Below are positions 1 through 9,114 of a DNA stretch of 64,000 nucleotides, piece by piece. Location of the stretch: positions 186,001 to 250,000 of the forward strand of contig NZ_WTYV01000005.1 in the NCBI RefSeq assembly GCF_009827655.1, given 5' to 3'. This DNA comes from Alteraurantiacibacter buctensis. GTDB lineage: Bacteria; Pseudomonadota; Alphaproteobacteria; Sphingomonadales; Sphingomonadaceae. The translations under genes were made by a program, and so were the position numbers. Each line of letters opens with the position of its first letter. Position 1 is the first letter of the stretch. The notes beneath the pieces were generated by a model that saw only the letters and a program-made list of their open reading frames with translations, ran no database searches and was not told the origin of the DNA.

Positions 1-163
1 CACCGAAGGTGTTGTGCAGTTGCACCAGTTCGTCGGCATCGGGCTGGGTATAGGTGCCGGTGGCCACCCGCTCCAGCACGCGCTGCTCGTCGGCCTCCAG
101 CTCGTCGTATTCGCGGCCGAGCAGGTCCAGCGCCAACTGGTGCGCGTCGGTCTCCTGCGTCAT
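1..163 (-). CDS. Hypothetical protein, N-terminal part only (possibly DUF1003-like)
   Basis: The gene runs off the left edge of the window, so only about 54 residues are visible. They are hydrophilic, with no signal peptide, and contain an acidic segment (DELEADEQRVL) followed by DADELVQLHNTFG. The start is ATG at 161-163. An earlier ATG six bases upstream runs straight into TGA, and an AGGAG lies six bases before the chosen start. The gene follows lysK on the same strand after 10 bases and is probably co-transcribed with it. The spacing of the acidic stretch and the final FG resemble the lead-in of DUF1003 membrane proteins, but the diagnostic part is outside the window, so that is only a guess. 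Confidence 0.6.
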   Translation of the reverse strand, partial: MTQETDAHQLALDLLGREYDELEADEQRVLERVATGTYTQPDADELVQLHNTFG

Positions 164-173
164 GCCATACTCC

Positions 174-1784
174 TCATTGGGCCAGCGCCTCGGCAATCAG
201 GCGGCGGCTGTTGGCTACACCGTATAGCGCGATGAAGCTGCCCATGCGCGGGCCCTGCTCGCTGCCCAGCAGCGTCTCGTATAGCGCCTTGAACCAGTCG
301 CGCAGCGTCTCGAAGCCGTAATCCGGATTCTTGCCGATTTCATAGACCGCGTTCTGCAGGTCTTCCGCCGGGGTGTCCTCGGCCACGGTGGCGAGGTGCG
401 CGTCGAGCGCACGCAGGGCCGCCGCCTCGCCCGCCGTGGGCGCGCGGCGCTTCAGGTGCGGGGCCACGAAATCGCGGTTGTAGGCCAGCGCCTTTTCCAC
501 CAGCCGGAACAGGTCCGGGTGATCGTCGGGCACGGCATCGCCGATGTAGTTGCCGAGATAGTTCCAGACCTGCTGGTGCGTTGCCCCCGCCCCCAGCACG
601 CCCACCAGGTTGAGCAGCAGGCCGAAGCTGACCGGAAGGCTGTCACCCGCGCCATCATCGTTGCCCATCGCGTGCAGCAGGTGCCAGGCGGGGTTGCCCA
701 GCCGCTTGTCCCACTCCTGCCCGGGGATCGCCGCGCGGAACTGCCAGTATTCGTCCACCGCGCGCGGGATCACGCCGACGTGGAGCGACTTGGCGCTCTT
801 GGGATTGGCATAGATGTAGTGGCCCAGGCTCTCCTCGCTGCCATAGGTCAGCCATTCCTCGATGCTGAGGCCGTTGCCCTTGGACTTGGAGATCTTCTCG
901 CCGTTGGCATCCAGGAACAGCTCGTAGATCATGCCTTCGGGCTTGCGGCCGCCCAGCACCTGCACGATGCGGCCCGACTGGGTGACGCTGTCGGTCAGGT
1001 CCTTGCCGCACATCTCGTAGTCCACGCCCAGCGCATACCAGCGCATGGCCCAGTCCACCTTCCATTGCAGTTTGGCATTGCCGCCCAGGATCGACTGTTC
1101 GACCACTTCGCCGGTTTCATCGGTAAAGCGGACCAGACCGGCTTCGGCATCGACCACCTCAACCGGCACCTGCAACACCACGCCGCTGGTGGGGCTGACG
1201 GGCAGGACGGGGGAATAGGTCGCCTGCCGCTCCGCCCGCAGGGTGGGCAGCATGATGTCCATGATGGCATCGTACTTGCGCAGCACCTGCTTGAGCGCCT
1301 CGTCGAAGGCGCCGGAATTGTACCGGTCACTGGCGGAAACGAACTCGTACTCGAAGCCGAAACTGTCGAGGAAGGCGCGCAGGCGGGCGTTGTTGTGGTG
1401 GGCAAAGCTCTCGTGCGTGCCAAAGGGATCGGGAATGCGCGTCAGCGGCTTGCCCAGGTGGCTGGCCAGCAGGTCCCGGTTGGGCACGTTGTCCGGCACC
1501 TTGCGCAGGCCGTCCATATCGTCGCTGAAAGCCACCAGCCGCGTGGGTGCGGGCGCTCCGCCCTCCGCCGCCACGATCTCGTAGGCACGGCGGACCAGCG
1601 TGGTGCGCAGCACTTCCTGGAAGGTGCCGATGTGCGGCAGGCCAGAAGGACCGTAGCCGGTCTCGAACAGCACCGGCGCGCCGCCCGGCTTGGAACCATT
1701 GAACCGCTTGGCGAGTTTCATGGCTTCCTGGAATGGCCATGCCCTGGACACGCGGGCGGCGGAGATCAGCGCTTCTTCGAACAT
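174..1784 (-). CDS. lysK: Class I lysyl-tRNA synthetase
   Basis: Charges tRNA-Lys with lysine in the cytoplasm. This is the archaeal-type class I enzyme, which replaces the usual class II LysS in many alphaproteobacteria. The class I nucleotide-binding signature is GLPHIGT at residues 48-54 and the second signature is KISKSKGNG at 297-305. Length (536 aa) suits the family. I chose the ATG at 1784 (MFEEALISAARVSRAWPF) rather than the open upstream extension, because homologues begin close to this motif. The gene is divergent from the MscS channel gene, 67 bases away. No class II lysS is seen in the window. Confidence 0.93.
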   Translation of the reverse strand: MFEEALISAARVSRAWPFQEAMKLAKRFNGSKPGGAPVLFETGYGPSGLPHIGTFQEVLRTTLVRRAYEIVAAEGGAPAPTRLVAFSDDMDGLRKVPDNVPNRDLLASHLGKPLTRIPDPFGTHESFAHHNNARLRAFLDSFGFEYEFVSASDRYNSGAFDEALKQVLRKYDAIMDIMLPTLRAERQATYSPVLPVSPTSGVVLQVPVEVVDAEAGLVRFTDETGEVVEQSILGGNAKLQWKVDWAMRWYALGVDYEMCGKDLTDSVTQSGRIVQVLGGRKPEGMIYELFLDANGEKISKSKGNGLSIEEWLTYGSEESLGHYIYANPKSAKSLHVGVIPRAVDEYWQFRAAIPGQEWDKRLGNPAWHLLHAMGNDDGAGDSLPVSFGLLLNLVGVLGAGATHQQVWNYLGNYIGDAVPDDHPDLFRLVEKALAYNRDFVAPHLKRRAPTAGEAAALRALDAHLATVAEDTPAEDLQNAVYEIGKNPDYGFETLRDWFKALYETLLGSEQGPRMGSFIALYGVANSRRLIAEALAQ

Positions 1785-1851
1785 GGCCAGCGCCTTTGCG
1801 CAAAGACACGCGTTGCGCAAGCGAGAAGCCCGCAGCACCCGGAGTAGCCGA

Positions 1852-2718
1852 TTGCCCTATCTCGATACCCTGAACAACCAGTGGCTTGCCATGACCCGCG
1901 GAATCGTGGCCAGCCTGCCCAATATCACCATGGCGCTGGTAGTGGTCCTGCTCACCTGGTTCGTCGCCCGGTATGCCGTGCGCATTGCTGACTGGCTGAC
2001 CGGCAAATCCACCCTCAGGGCCGACCTGCAGAACCTGATCGAGACCGTGGTGCGCGTGGGCATCTGGGTGGTGGGCCTGCTGCTGGCCGCCACCGTGGCC
2101 ATTCCCGGCTTTACCCCCGGCAGCATGATCGCCGGCCTGGGCATCGGCGCGCTGGCAATCGGCTTTGCCTTCCAGGATATCTTCGAGAACTTCCTGGCCG
2201 GCGTGCTGATCATGGTGCGCGACAAGATGAACATCGGCGATGCGATCGAGGCTGATGGCATATCGGGCACGGTGGAGAAGATAACCCTGCGCGAAACCCA
2301 CGTGCGGCAGTTTTCCAACGAGCTGGTGATCGTGCCCAATTCCCAGCTTTTCAAGAACCGCGTGACCGTGCTGACCGATGCCATCGTGCGGCGCGACGAG
2401 GTGCTGGTCGGGGTCGATTACGAGGCGGATTTCGATGCCGCGCTGGCCGCAGTGAAGCGCGGCATGGCCAAGGTGGAAGGGCTCGATCCGGCCCGCGAAC
2501 CGGCGGCCTATGTGCGCGAATTCGGGGCCAGTTCGATCGACATCCTGGCCCAGTGGTGGGTGCTGTCCGGCAGCCATGACATGCGCGTGGTCCGCACCGA
2601 AGTGATGAAGGGCATCAAGCGCGAACTGGACGCCGCCGGTATCGGCATCCCCTATCCCCACGTCACCCAGACCTTTGCCGATGCCGTGCCGCTGCGCACC
2701 GTGGCCGAGGCGGCATGA
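1852..2718 (+). CDS. MscS-family small-conductance mechanosensitive channel
   Basis: Inner-membrane channel that opens under membrane tension and releases small solutes during osmotic downshock. Three hydrophobic segments lie at about residues 24-44, 66-84 and 90-122. The third is Gly/Ala-rich (AGLGIGALAIGFAFQD), as expected for the pore-lining helix of MscS. It is followed by the soluble beta domain (DGISGTVEKITLRETHVRQF) and an alpha/beta C-terminal domain. Length is 288 aa, like E. coli MscS (286). The proposed start is TTG at 1852, with GGAG nine bases upstream; the next ATG (1891) would cut the N-terminal arm. Start choice is the weakest part of this call. Confidence 0.9.
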   Translation: MPYLDTLNNQWLAMTRGIVASLPNITMALVVVLLTWFVARYAVRIADWLTGKSTLRADLQNLIETVVRVGIWVVGLLLAATVAIPGFTPGSMIAGLGIGALAIGFAFQDIFENFLAGVLIMVRDKMNIGDAIEADGISGTVEKITLRETHVRQFSNELVIVPNSQLFKNRVTVLTDAIVRRDEVLVGVDYEADFDAALAAVKRGMAKVEGLDPAREPAAYVREFGASSIDILAQWWVLSGSHDMRVVRTEVMKGIKRELDAAGIGIPYPHVTQTFADAVPLRTVAEAA

Positions 2719-2794
2719 CAATCTGCGACATTTAGCCGGTTGGCGACCTTCCCCCGCTGTGGCAGCAAGCTGGCGAGAAAAGGGGAGAGATAGC

Positions 2795-4321
2795 ATGATG
2801 GTCCACCGTTCCGGCCTGGCGAAAGCGGGCCTGGTCAGCCTTGGCGCGCTGGCGCTTGCCTCGTGCTCCACCACGCAGGGCAGCGAGACCGCCAGCCTCA
2901 CCGCCACGGCGCAGCAGTGCGCCGCCTTCGATGCCTCCGTGCTGGGCGCGGCCAATGCCACCACCAGCTGGGTGCCGGCCGCGGCCAACCTGCCCGCCTT
3001 CTGCGAGGTATCGGGCACGCTGACCCCGGTGGCCGGCTCCACCATCGGCGTGGTCTATCGCCTGCCGGCGCAGTGGAACGGCAAGGTGCTGGGCATTGGC
3101 GGCGGCGGCTGGGCGGGCAACGTCACCCTTGCCGCCGCCAGCGAGGGGCTGGCCAAGGGCTATGCCACCATGCAGACCGACGGCGGCAATGCCGGCACCG
3201 ATGTGTGGGCCAATTCCTGGGTGGCCGAGCGGCCCGAAAGCGCGATCGACTTCAGCCACCGCGCCATCCACCTGATGACCGATCGCGGCAAGCGGGTGGC
3301 CGCATCATTCTATGGCCGCCCGCACAGCCGCGCCTATTACAACGGCTGTTCCACCGGCGGGCGCATGGGGCTGATGGAAGCCCAGCGCTATCCGGCGGAT
3401 TATGACGCGATCATCGCGGGCGCGCCGGTCTATACCCTGCAGACGCAGACCAGCGCGGTGTTCCGCAATCAGGCCTTTGCCGCACAGAACGGGGCCGGGG
3501 CCTTCACGCCCGAAGACCTGCAACTGGTGCAGAGCGCGGTGCTTGCCCGCTGCGATGCGAAGGACGGGGTGGCCGATGGCATCGTGAACGATCCCGCCTC
3601 GTGCGACTTCCAGCCCCGCAGCCTGCAGTGCACCGGGGGAAAGACCGCCACCTGCCTGGCCCCGGCACAGGTCACCGCGCTGCAAGCCGTCTATTCCGGC
3701 CGCCGGGCCAGCGATGGAAGCTGGATGATGCTGCCGATGCACCGCGGGGGCGAGGCAAGCTGGTCGTTCTTCGTGGGCACCAACGGTTCCGGGGCCGATC
3801 CGTCGCGTGGCGGCGGCCTGGGCGGGGTCTACCCCATCGCCAACCCCGGCGTGGAATGGAACATGCTGGGCATGACGGATGCCGATTACCTGCGCGTCCG
3901 CTCCAGCCCCTTTGCGGCACTGTACGAGGCGAAGAACCCGGACCTCAGCGCCTTCTTCGCGCGCGGCGGCAAGCTGATGCTGTGGCATGGCGAAAGCGAT
4001 CCCGGCCCCAGCCCGGTGGCCACGCTGGACTATGTGCAGGCGGTGCAGGCGCGCAACCCGCGCGCGGCGCAGCAGATGCGCTATTACACCCTGCCCGGTG
4101 TGGGCCACTGTCGCGGCGGCCCGGGGGCCGATGCGGTCGATTACCTGGCGGCGATGGATGCCTGGGTGGAAACCGACACCCCGCCCGCCACGCTGGTGGG
4201 GCGCAACGGGCAAAGCGGCATAGTGCGCCCGCACTGCGCCTATCCCGGCGTGGCGCGGTTCAGCGGCAGCGGCGACGCCAACGATCCGGCCAACTGGACC
4301 TGCGTTGCGCGGGGAGCGTAA
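2795..4321 (+). CDS. Tannase/feruloyl esterase family lipoprotein
   Basis: Predicted alpha/beta hydrolase that would cleave ester bonds of plant phenolics (gallate or hydroxycinnamate esters) outside the cytoplasm. The N-terminus carries a lipoprotein signal with lipobox LASC (Cys24), so the protein is probably membrane-anchored. The nucleophile motif is GCSTGGR with Ser186. Asp402 (HGESDPGPSP) and His438 (GVGHCRGG) fit the remaining triad. Length is 508 aa, normal for the family. The start ATG at 2795 has AGGGGAGAGA just upstream. The gene ends at a strong hairpin shared with the converging gene. The actual substrate cannot be read from sequence. Confidence 0.88.
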   Translation: MMVHRSGLAKAGLVSLGALALASCSTTQGSETASLTATAQQCAAFDASVLGAANATTSWVPAAANLPAFCEVSGTLTPVAGSTIGVVYRLPAQWNGKVLGIGGGGWAGNVTLAAASEGLAKGYATMQTDGGNAGTDVWANSWVAERPESAIDFSHRAIHLMTDRGKRVAASFYGRPHSRAYYNGCSTGGRMGLMEAQRYPADYDAIIAGAPVYTLQTQTSAVFRNQAFAAQNGAGAFTPEDLQLVQSAVLARCDAKDGVADGIVNDPASCDFQPRSLQCTGGKTATCLAPAQVTALQAVYSGRRASDGSWMMLPMHRGGEASWSFFVGTNGSGADPSRGGGLGGVYPIANPGVEWNMLGMTDADYLRVRSSPFAALYEAKNPDLSAFFARGGKLMLWHGESDPGPSPVATLDYVQAVQARNPRAAQQMRYYTLPGVGHCRGGPGADAVDYLAAMDAWVETDTPPATLVGRNGQSGIVRPHCAYPGVARFSGSGDANDPANWTCVARGA

Positions 4322-4344
4322 AGGCGGATCCTGGATACAGTGAA

Positions 4345-4375
4345 GGGGCGGCCTCCTTTCGGAGGTCCGCCCCTT
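4345..4375. terminator. Bidirectional hairpin terminator between converging genes
   Basis: A 7-bp GGGGCGG/CCGCCCC helix stacks on a 5-bp CCTCC/GGAGG helix with a TTTC loop and a one-base bulge. It lies between the stop of the tannase-like gene and the stop of the converging secreted-protein gene. There is only a short T tract (TT), so it is probably a strong but imperfect intrinsic terminator. Confidence 0.7.
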
Positions 4376-4414
4376 CCCCACCGTGCGACCCTGAAGGGGA
4401 AGTTCAATAACCCT

Positions 4415-5623
4415 TTAGGCTGCGGCGGGACGGCGCGGAGCGAGCTCCGGCCAATTCATCGGATACTGGCTGAGGTCGATCCGCGACTTGCCACCCGGGA
4501 AGCTGCGGCCGATCGACTGCTCGATCAGCTTGGCGCGGTGCAGGCGGGCCTTGTGGCTGCGGAATGGGTTCGCCCGGTCCGGCCGGGCGGCAGCCAGCCG
4601 CTCGATCAGCGCGCGGCGTTCCTGCGGCGTGGCCAGGCGCTCACGGGGCAACGCCACGGCGGCACCGGAATTGGCCAGCAGGGCATCGGCACGCGAGGGA
4701 CCACGGGTGGTCGTGGGCTCGGGGAAGTTGCGCGCCATGGCCGGTGCCGCGCCCGCTGCGACCGGAGTGGCATCGACCACCCGCGCCTGGACCGGCGCCG
4801 GCGCGAAGGTGCCCCTGGCTTCGGTCAGCGACACGTCGCGGGCGGGCGGCGTGGTGGGCGTCACCACGGTCAACGGAGCGGCAGCGCGCACGGGTGCGGT
4901 ATTCAGCGGGCGACCATCGGCATCGACCGTAGGCCTCTCGATGCGAACGTCGCGCAGGTCATGCACCTTGCGGCGGCGACTGATGGCAACGCCGGCCACA
5001 CCGGCAAGACCTGCCAGCGCCAGCGCGGAAAGCAGCGCGCCGATCCACATTGCAGCCTCTCCCGCGTCGCCATCGGTCTGCGCGGCGGGCTGGCTGGCGG
5101 CGGGGAGCGGCAGAGGTTCGGGGACCGGAACCACCGTCGTAGTCACGGGTGCGACCGGATCGGCCGCGGGCGCAGCAAGGGGAGCGGCAGTAAGCGGGGC
5201 GGCGGCGCGGGCGGCTTCGTTCGCAGGTGCCTGGCGCGCGGCGGCTGGCTGGCGGGTGGTCGTGGCGGTGTTGGCCGGGGCGGCATCGGCATCGGCCGCA
5301 CCAGAGGCGGCAGCCGAAGTCGGGGCAACCGGCACGGCCTGCACCACCGGACGGCTTACCGTGGGTGCGCCTGTCGTCGGTGAAGCGGTAGTCCCGGCAG
5401 GAGCCTGGACCGGCGATTGCATCACCGGCACTGTCGGAATGGGGATCGTCCCCACCGGAGCGGCCGGGGCCGGCACCGTCGCCGGACTGGCCTGCCCGAT
5501 CGGGGTAGCCGGATCGGCGACCTGTGCGAAGGCAGCGGGAGCCAGGGCGGAAGTTGAAGCCAGGACCAGAACAGCGGCAATCGCTGTCGAGGCCGAACGA
5601 GCGAGGTGAGGGTTGGTCTGCAT
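4415..5623 (-). CDS. Secreted/membrane Ala-Pro-rich hypothetical protein
   Basis: 402 aa. Residues 1-33 form a clear signal peptide ending AAFAQ. A long Ala/Pro/Thr-rich, low-complexity segment follows to about residue 190, then one transmembrane helix (MWIGALLSALALAGLAGVAG) and a basic RRRK stop-transfer. The cytoplasmic tail ends in a more ordered, basic block (PRERLATPQERRALIERLAA, then RANPFRSHKARLHRAKLIEQ). The predicted topology is a flexible periplasmic region tethered to the inner membrane with a basic cytoplasmic tail. I recognise no enzyme domain; the basic C-terminal block looks like the conserved part. The antisense ORF over the repetitive region is a composition artefact. Confidence 0.75.
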   Translation of the reverse strand: MQTNPHLARSASTAIAAVLVLASTSALAPAAFAQVADPATPIGQASPATVPAPAAPVGTIPIPTVPVMQSPVQAPAGTTASPTTGAPTVSRPVVQAVPVAPTSAAASGAADADAAPANTATTTRQPAAARQAPANEAARAAAPLTAAPLAAPAADPVAPVTTTVVPVPEPLPLPAASQPAAQTDGDAGEAAMWIGALLSALALAGLAGVAGVAISRRRKVHDLRDVRIERPTVDADGRPLNTAPVRAAAPLTVVTPTTPPARDVSLTEARGTFAPAPVQARVVDATPVAAGAAPAMARNFPEPTTTRGPSRADALLANSGAAVALPRERLATPQERRALIERLAAARPDRANPFRSHKARLHRAKLIEQSIGRSFPGGKSRIDLSQYPMNWPELAPRRPAAA

Positions 5624-5950
5624 AGTACGGAATCAATGCGCCGTCCCCGCGCCGGGTTCCGTGAACCGGCGTTCAGCAAGCTGATAGAATTCTGAAATAC
5701 CTACGAATTTCTGGAGTGTGGCGCGGCAGGCCGCCGTTGCTGCACGATGACCGGAGGGCCATTACGCACAAATCCCCGCCAATCCGGGCACCCTTGCGTT
5801 TACTTTTCGTTCCGCCAGCGGCATGCACCGGGGGCAATGGATTCCGTGCCTCTCCCCGCGCTTCATGCCAGCCATGCCGGATGCTGGCTGCGCTCTGCCC
5901 CAGGGCCAACGGGCGCGCAGACCCGCGGCCTGGGCAAGGGGGAGGCGGTG
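5624..5950. other. Divergent intergenic region (327 bp), no gene seen
   Basis: Lies between two divergent genes and should hold both promoters. The left part (about 5680-5720) is noticeably AT-rich for this genome and contains a short inverted repeat GAAAT/ATTTC (5693-5710). Two GANTC methylation sites occur (GAATC at 5630, GATTC at 5840). No convincing small ORF with a ribosome-binding site, and no tRNA, was found. Confidence 0.5.
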
Positions 5951-8584
5951 ATGGCTGCCGCCGATACCCCGCTGCTGCTGCTGAACGCCCCGCTGGTGGC
6001 CACGCGGCTGGGCTATCCGGATCTTTCCGGGCTGGACCTGCTGGAGCTGTTCGCCTTCGTCCACCCGGCCCGTTTCTGCGTGCCCACCCCGCACGGCCTG
6101 GCCGATGCGCTGGGCCTGCCGCAACCGGGGGACGATGCCGATGTGTCGCGCCTGTTGCAGCAGGCTGCCGGTGCCCTGCTCGCCCGGTGCGAGAGCGATG
6201 ACTGGGCCGAGCGCGAAGGCGCCTGGTCCAGCCTGCAATCGCTCGCCCGCCTGCGCTGGCCCTGGGCCCCGGTGATCGCCCCGCACTTGCGCCAGCCGGA
6301 ACGGGCGGAGCGCTGGCTGTTCGCCCGCCTGCCCGAGTGGGAGGAAGCGCCCGAACGGCCCCAGCCCGCGCAGGTGACGCTGGATCCCGCAGCGGTCGAG
6401 CAGCGGCTGGAGAGCCTCACCGGTAGCGGCGCGGAACAGCGCCCCGGGCAGCGCGCCTATACCCGCGAGGCCGCGCGCGTGTTCGCCCCCCGCCCTCGCG
6501 CCGATGCCCCGCACATGCTGCTGGCCCAGGCCGGCACCGGCATCGGCAAGACGCTGGGCTACCTCGCCCCCGCCTCGCTGTGGGCGGAACAGACGGGCGG
6601 CACCGTCTGGGTGTCCACCTATACCAAGAACCTCCAGCGCCAGCTCCGCACCGAAAGCGCCCGCGCCTGGCCGGAACGGCGGGCCGATGGCAGCCGCCCG
6701 GTGGTGATCCGCAAGGGGCGCGAGAACTACCTCTGCCTGCTCAACCTGGAAGATGCCCTGCAGGGCGGCTTCGGCGGGCGGGCAGCGGTGCTGGCGCAAC
6801 TGGTGGCGCGCTGGGCCGCCTACAGCCGCGATGGCGACATGATCGGCGGTGACCTGCCCGGCTGGCTGGGCACGCTATTCCGCAACCGCGCGATCCGCAG
6901 CCTCACCGACCAGCGCGGCGAGTGCATCTATGCCGGCTGCCCGCACTACCGGAAGTGCTTTATCGAGCGCGCCGCGCGGGCCAGCGTCCAGGCGGACCTG
7001 GTGATCGCCAACCACGCCCTGGTGATGGTCAACGCCGCGCGCGGGCGCGACCATGCCCAGCGCCCCACCCGCATCGTGTTCGATGAAGGGCATCACGTGT
7101 TCGATGCCGCCGATTCCACCTTCGCCGCCGCGCTGACCGGCATGGAGACGATGGAACTGAAGCGCTGGCTGCTGGGGCCGGAGCGCGGATTGAAGGGCCG
7201 CCGCCGGGGTCTTGCCGCGCGACTGGCAGACGTTGCCAGCTATGACGAGGCGGGCGGGCGCGCCGTGGCCGCCGCCTGCGATGCGGCCGAGGCCCTGCCC
7301 GCCTCCGGCTGGCTGCAACGGCTGGCGGAAGGCCAGCCCAGCGGCCCGCTGGAACACCTGTTCGCGGCCCTGCGAGCCACGACATACGCGCGTGATGAGA
7401 GTGGCGGCCAGGATGCCGGTTATGGCATCGAGACCGAGGCCGCGCAGCTTGATGGGCCGGTGGTCCAGCTTGCCGGGGAAGCCGCGGCGGCGCTGGCCGC
7501 CATTCGCCAGCCGCTGATCCGCCTGGGCCTGCGGCTGGAGGCGATCATGGCCGAAGCGCCCGACTGGCTGGACGGCCAGGGCCGCGCGCGGATCGAAGGG
7601 GCGCGCCATTCGCTCACCTGGCGGATCGACATGCTGGCGGCGTGGGAAGCCATGCTGGACCGGCTGGGCGGCCCCACGGACCCCGATTTCGTGGACTGGC
7701 TGGCGGTCGACCGCTCGGACGCGCGCGAATACGATGTGGGCCTGCACCGCCGCTACCTCGATCCCATGCGCCCTTTCGCGCGCACCGTGCTGGCCGGCAC
7801 GCACGGGGTGATGCTGACCAGCGCCACCCTGACCGATCGCGGTGGCGAAGGCGATGGCTGGGCCAGCGCGGTGGCTCGCTCCGGCGCGCCGTGGCTGGAC
7901 CTGGTGCCGATGCAGACCGAGGCGGAAAGCCCGTTCGACTATGCAAGCCGCGCCGAGGTGCTGATCATCACCGATGTGCCCAAGGGGGACCTGGCGGCGC
8001 TGGCCGGGGCCTATGCCCGCATCATCGAGGCCAGCGGCGGCGGTGTGCTGGGCCTGTTCACCGCCATCCGACGCCTGCGCGCGGTCCACGGCCGGATCGC
8101 CGACCGGCTCGCCCGCGCCGGCCTGCCGCTCTATGCCCAGCATGTCGACCCGATCGACACCGGCACGCTGGTGGACATCTTCCGCGACGATCCCAAGGCC
8201 AGCCTGCTGGGCACCGATGCCCTGCGTGACGGGGTGGACGTGCCGGGCGAGAGCTTGCGCTGCGTGGTGCTGGAACAGGTGCCCTGGCCCAAGCCGTCGA
8301 TCCTCCACCGCGCCCGCCGCGCCGCGCAAGGGGGCTCGGCCCACGATGACCGGATCATCCGCGCGCGGCTGGCGCAGGCCTTCGGGCGGCTGATCCGCAG
8401 CAAGGACGACAGGGGCCATTTCATCGTCCTCTCGCCCGCCTTCCCCAGCCGCCTGGCCAGCGCCTTTCCACCTGGCACACCGGTGCTGCGGCTGACGCTG
8501 GAGGAGACTTTGCATCGCCTTCAGCGCCCTGTCCTGCTAGGATCCCCCCCTCAGGACGCGACGGCAAAGGATGATGCGCGGTGA
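5951..8584 (+). CDS. DinG/XPD-like ATP-dependent DNA helicase with iron-sulfur cluster
   Basis: Superfamily 2 helicase of the DinG/XPD type, expected to unwind DNA 5'-3' during repair or R-loop removal. Walker A is AGTGIGKT (Lys200), motif II is DEGH at 378-381, and motif VI is QAFGRLIRSKD near the C-terminus. Four cysteines at 262, 325, 330 and 336 (the last three in CIYAGCPHYRKC) are placed as in the [4Fe-4S]-binding DinG/XPD proteins. Length is 877 aa, including an N-terminal part of about 180 residues without a motif I know. ATG at 5951 follows a GGGGGAGG tract; the open frame further upstream lacks a plausible start. It overlaps the next gene by four bases (GTGA). Confidence 0.9.
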   Translation: MAAADTPLLLLNAPLVATRLGYPDLSGLDLLELFAFVHPARFCVPTPHGLADALGLPQPGDDADVSRLLQQAAGALLARCESDDWAEREGAWSSLQSLARLRWPWAPVIAPHLRQPERAERWLFARLPEWEEAPERPQPAQVTLDPAAVEQRLESLTGSGAEQRPGQRAYTREAARVFAPRPRADAPHMLLAQAGTGIGKTLGYLAPASLWAEQTGGTVWVSTYTKNLQRQLRTESARAWPERRADGSRPVVIRKGRENYLCLLNLEDALQGGFGGRAAVLAQLVARWAAYSRDGDMIGGDLPGWLGTLFRNRAIRSLTDQRGECIYAGCPHYRKCFIERAARASVQADLVIANHALVMVNAARGRDHAQRPTRIVFDEGHHVFDAADSTFAAALTGMETMELKRWLLGPERGLKGRRRGLAARLADVASYDEAGGRAVAAACDAAEALPASGWLQRLAEGQPSGPLEHLFAALRATTYARDESGGQDAGYGIETEAAQLDGPVVQLAGEAAAALAAIRQPLIRLGLRLEAIMAEAPDWLDGQGRARIEGARHSLTWRIDMLAAWEAMLDRLGGPTDPDFVDWLAVDRSDAREYDVGLHRRYLDPMRPFARTVLAGTHGVMLTSATLTDRGGEGDGWASAVARSGAPWLDLVPMQTEAESPFDYASRAEVLIITDVPKGDLAALAGAYARIIEASGGGVLGLFTAIRRLRAVHGRIADRLARAGLPLYAQHVDPIDTGTLVDIFRDDPKASLLGTDALRDGVDVPGESLRCVVLEQVPWPKPSILHRARRAAQGGSAHDDRIIRARLAQAFGRLIRSKDDRGHFIVLSPAFPSRLASAFPPGTPVLRLTLEETLHRLQRPVLLGSPPQDATAKDDAR

Positions 8585-9114
8585 AACTGCTGGGCCTGCT
8601 GCGCCACGCCAAGTCGGACTGGGATGACCTGACGCTGCGCGATTTCGATCGCGGGCTGAACAAGCGGGGCAAGAAGGGCGCCGCGCTGATGGGCGCGCAC
8701 ATCGTCGCCCACGGCGAACAGTGGGACAAGATCATTGCCAGCCCGGCCGCGCGGGTGAAGGCCACCCTCGCCGCCAGCGAACTGCCCCAGCCCATCACCT
8801 TTGCGGACGAGGCCTACCTGGGTGATGCGGCCACGCTGCTGGGCCTGCTGCGCGAGCATGGCGGCGATGCGCGCGCCGTGCTGCTGGCGGGCCACAACCC
8901 CGGCCTGCAGGAACTGGTGCTGCAACTGGTCCCGGCCGAGGCGGAAAACGACCAGTTCGGGGACCTGCTGGAGAAATTCCCCACCGCCGCCTTCGCCGTG
9001 CTGGAACTGGACATTGCCGACTGGCGCGACGCGCGGCCCGGCTGCGGCCGGCTGACCCACTTCGCCCGCCCGCGCGACCTCGATCCCGCGCTGGGGCCCG
9101 TGGGGGTTGGCTGA
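8581..9114 (+). CDS. SixA-like histidine phosphatase
   Basis: Histidine-phosphatase superfamily (phosphoglycerate-mutase fold), resembling SixA, which dephosphorylates phosphohistidine proteins. The catalytic RHAK motif is at residues 8-11 and a second conserved block is LLAGHNPGLQEL. Length is 177 aa. The GTG start at 8581 overlaps the TGA of the helicase gene, so the two are probably translationally coupled, although no functional link is obvious. The physiological substrate is unknown. Confidence 0.85.
   Translation: MKLLGLLRHAKSDWDDLTLRDFDRGLNKRGKKGAALMGAHIVAHGEQWDKIIASPAARVKATLAASELPQPITFADEAYLGDAATLLGLLREHGGDARAVLLAGHNPGLQELVLQLVPAEAENDQFGDLLEKFPTAAFAVLELDIADWRDARPGCGRLTHFARPRDLDPALGPVGVG

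Noticed and set aside
396..1847. Long + strand ORF (483 codons) over lysK
   Set aside because: Antisense shadow of a clearly identified gene; His/Gln/Ala-rich translation typical of the opposite strand of GC-rich coding DNA.
4488..5609. 373-codon + ORF rich in Ala/Gly opposite the secreted Ala/Pro-rich gene
   Set aside because: Mirror of a repetitive coding strand; the minus-strand frame has a signal peptide, a membrane helix and a conserved-looking tail.
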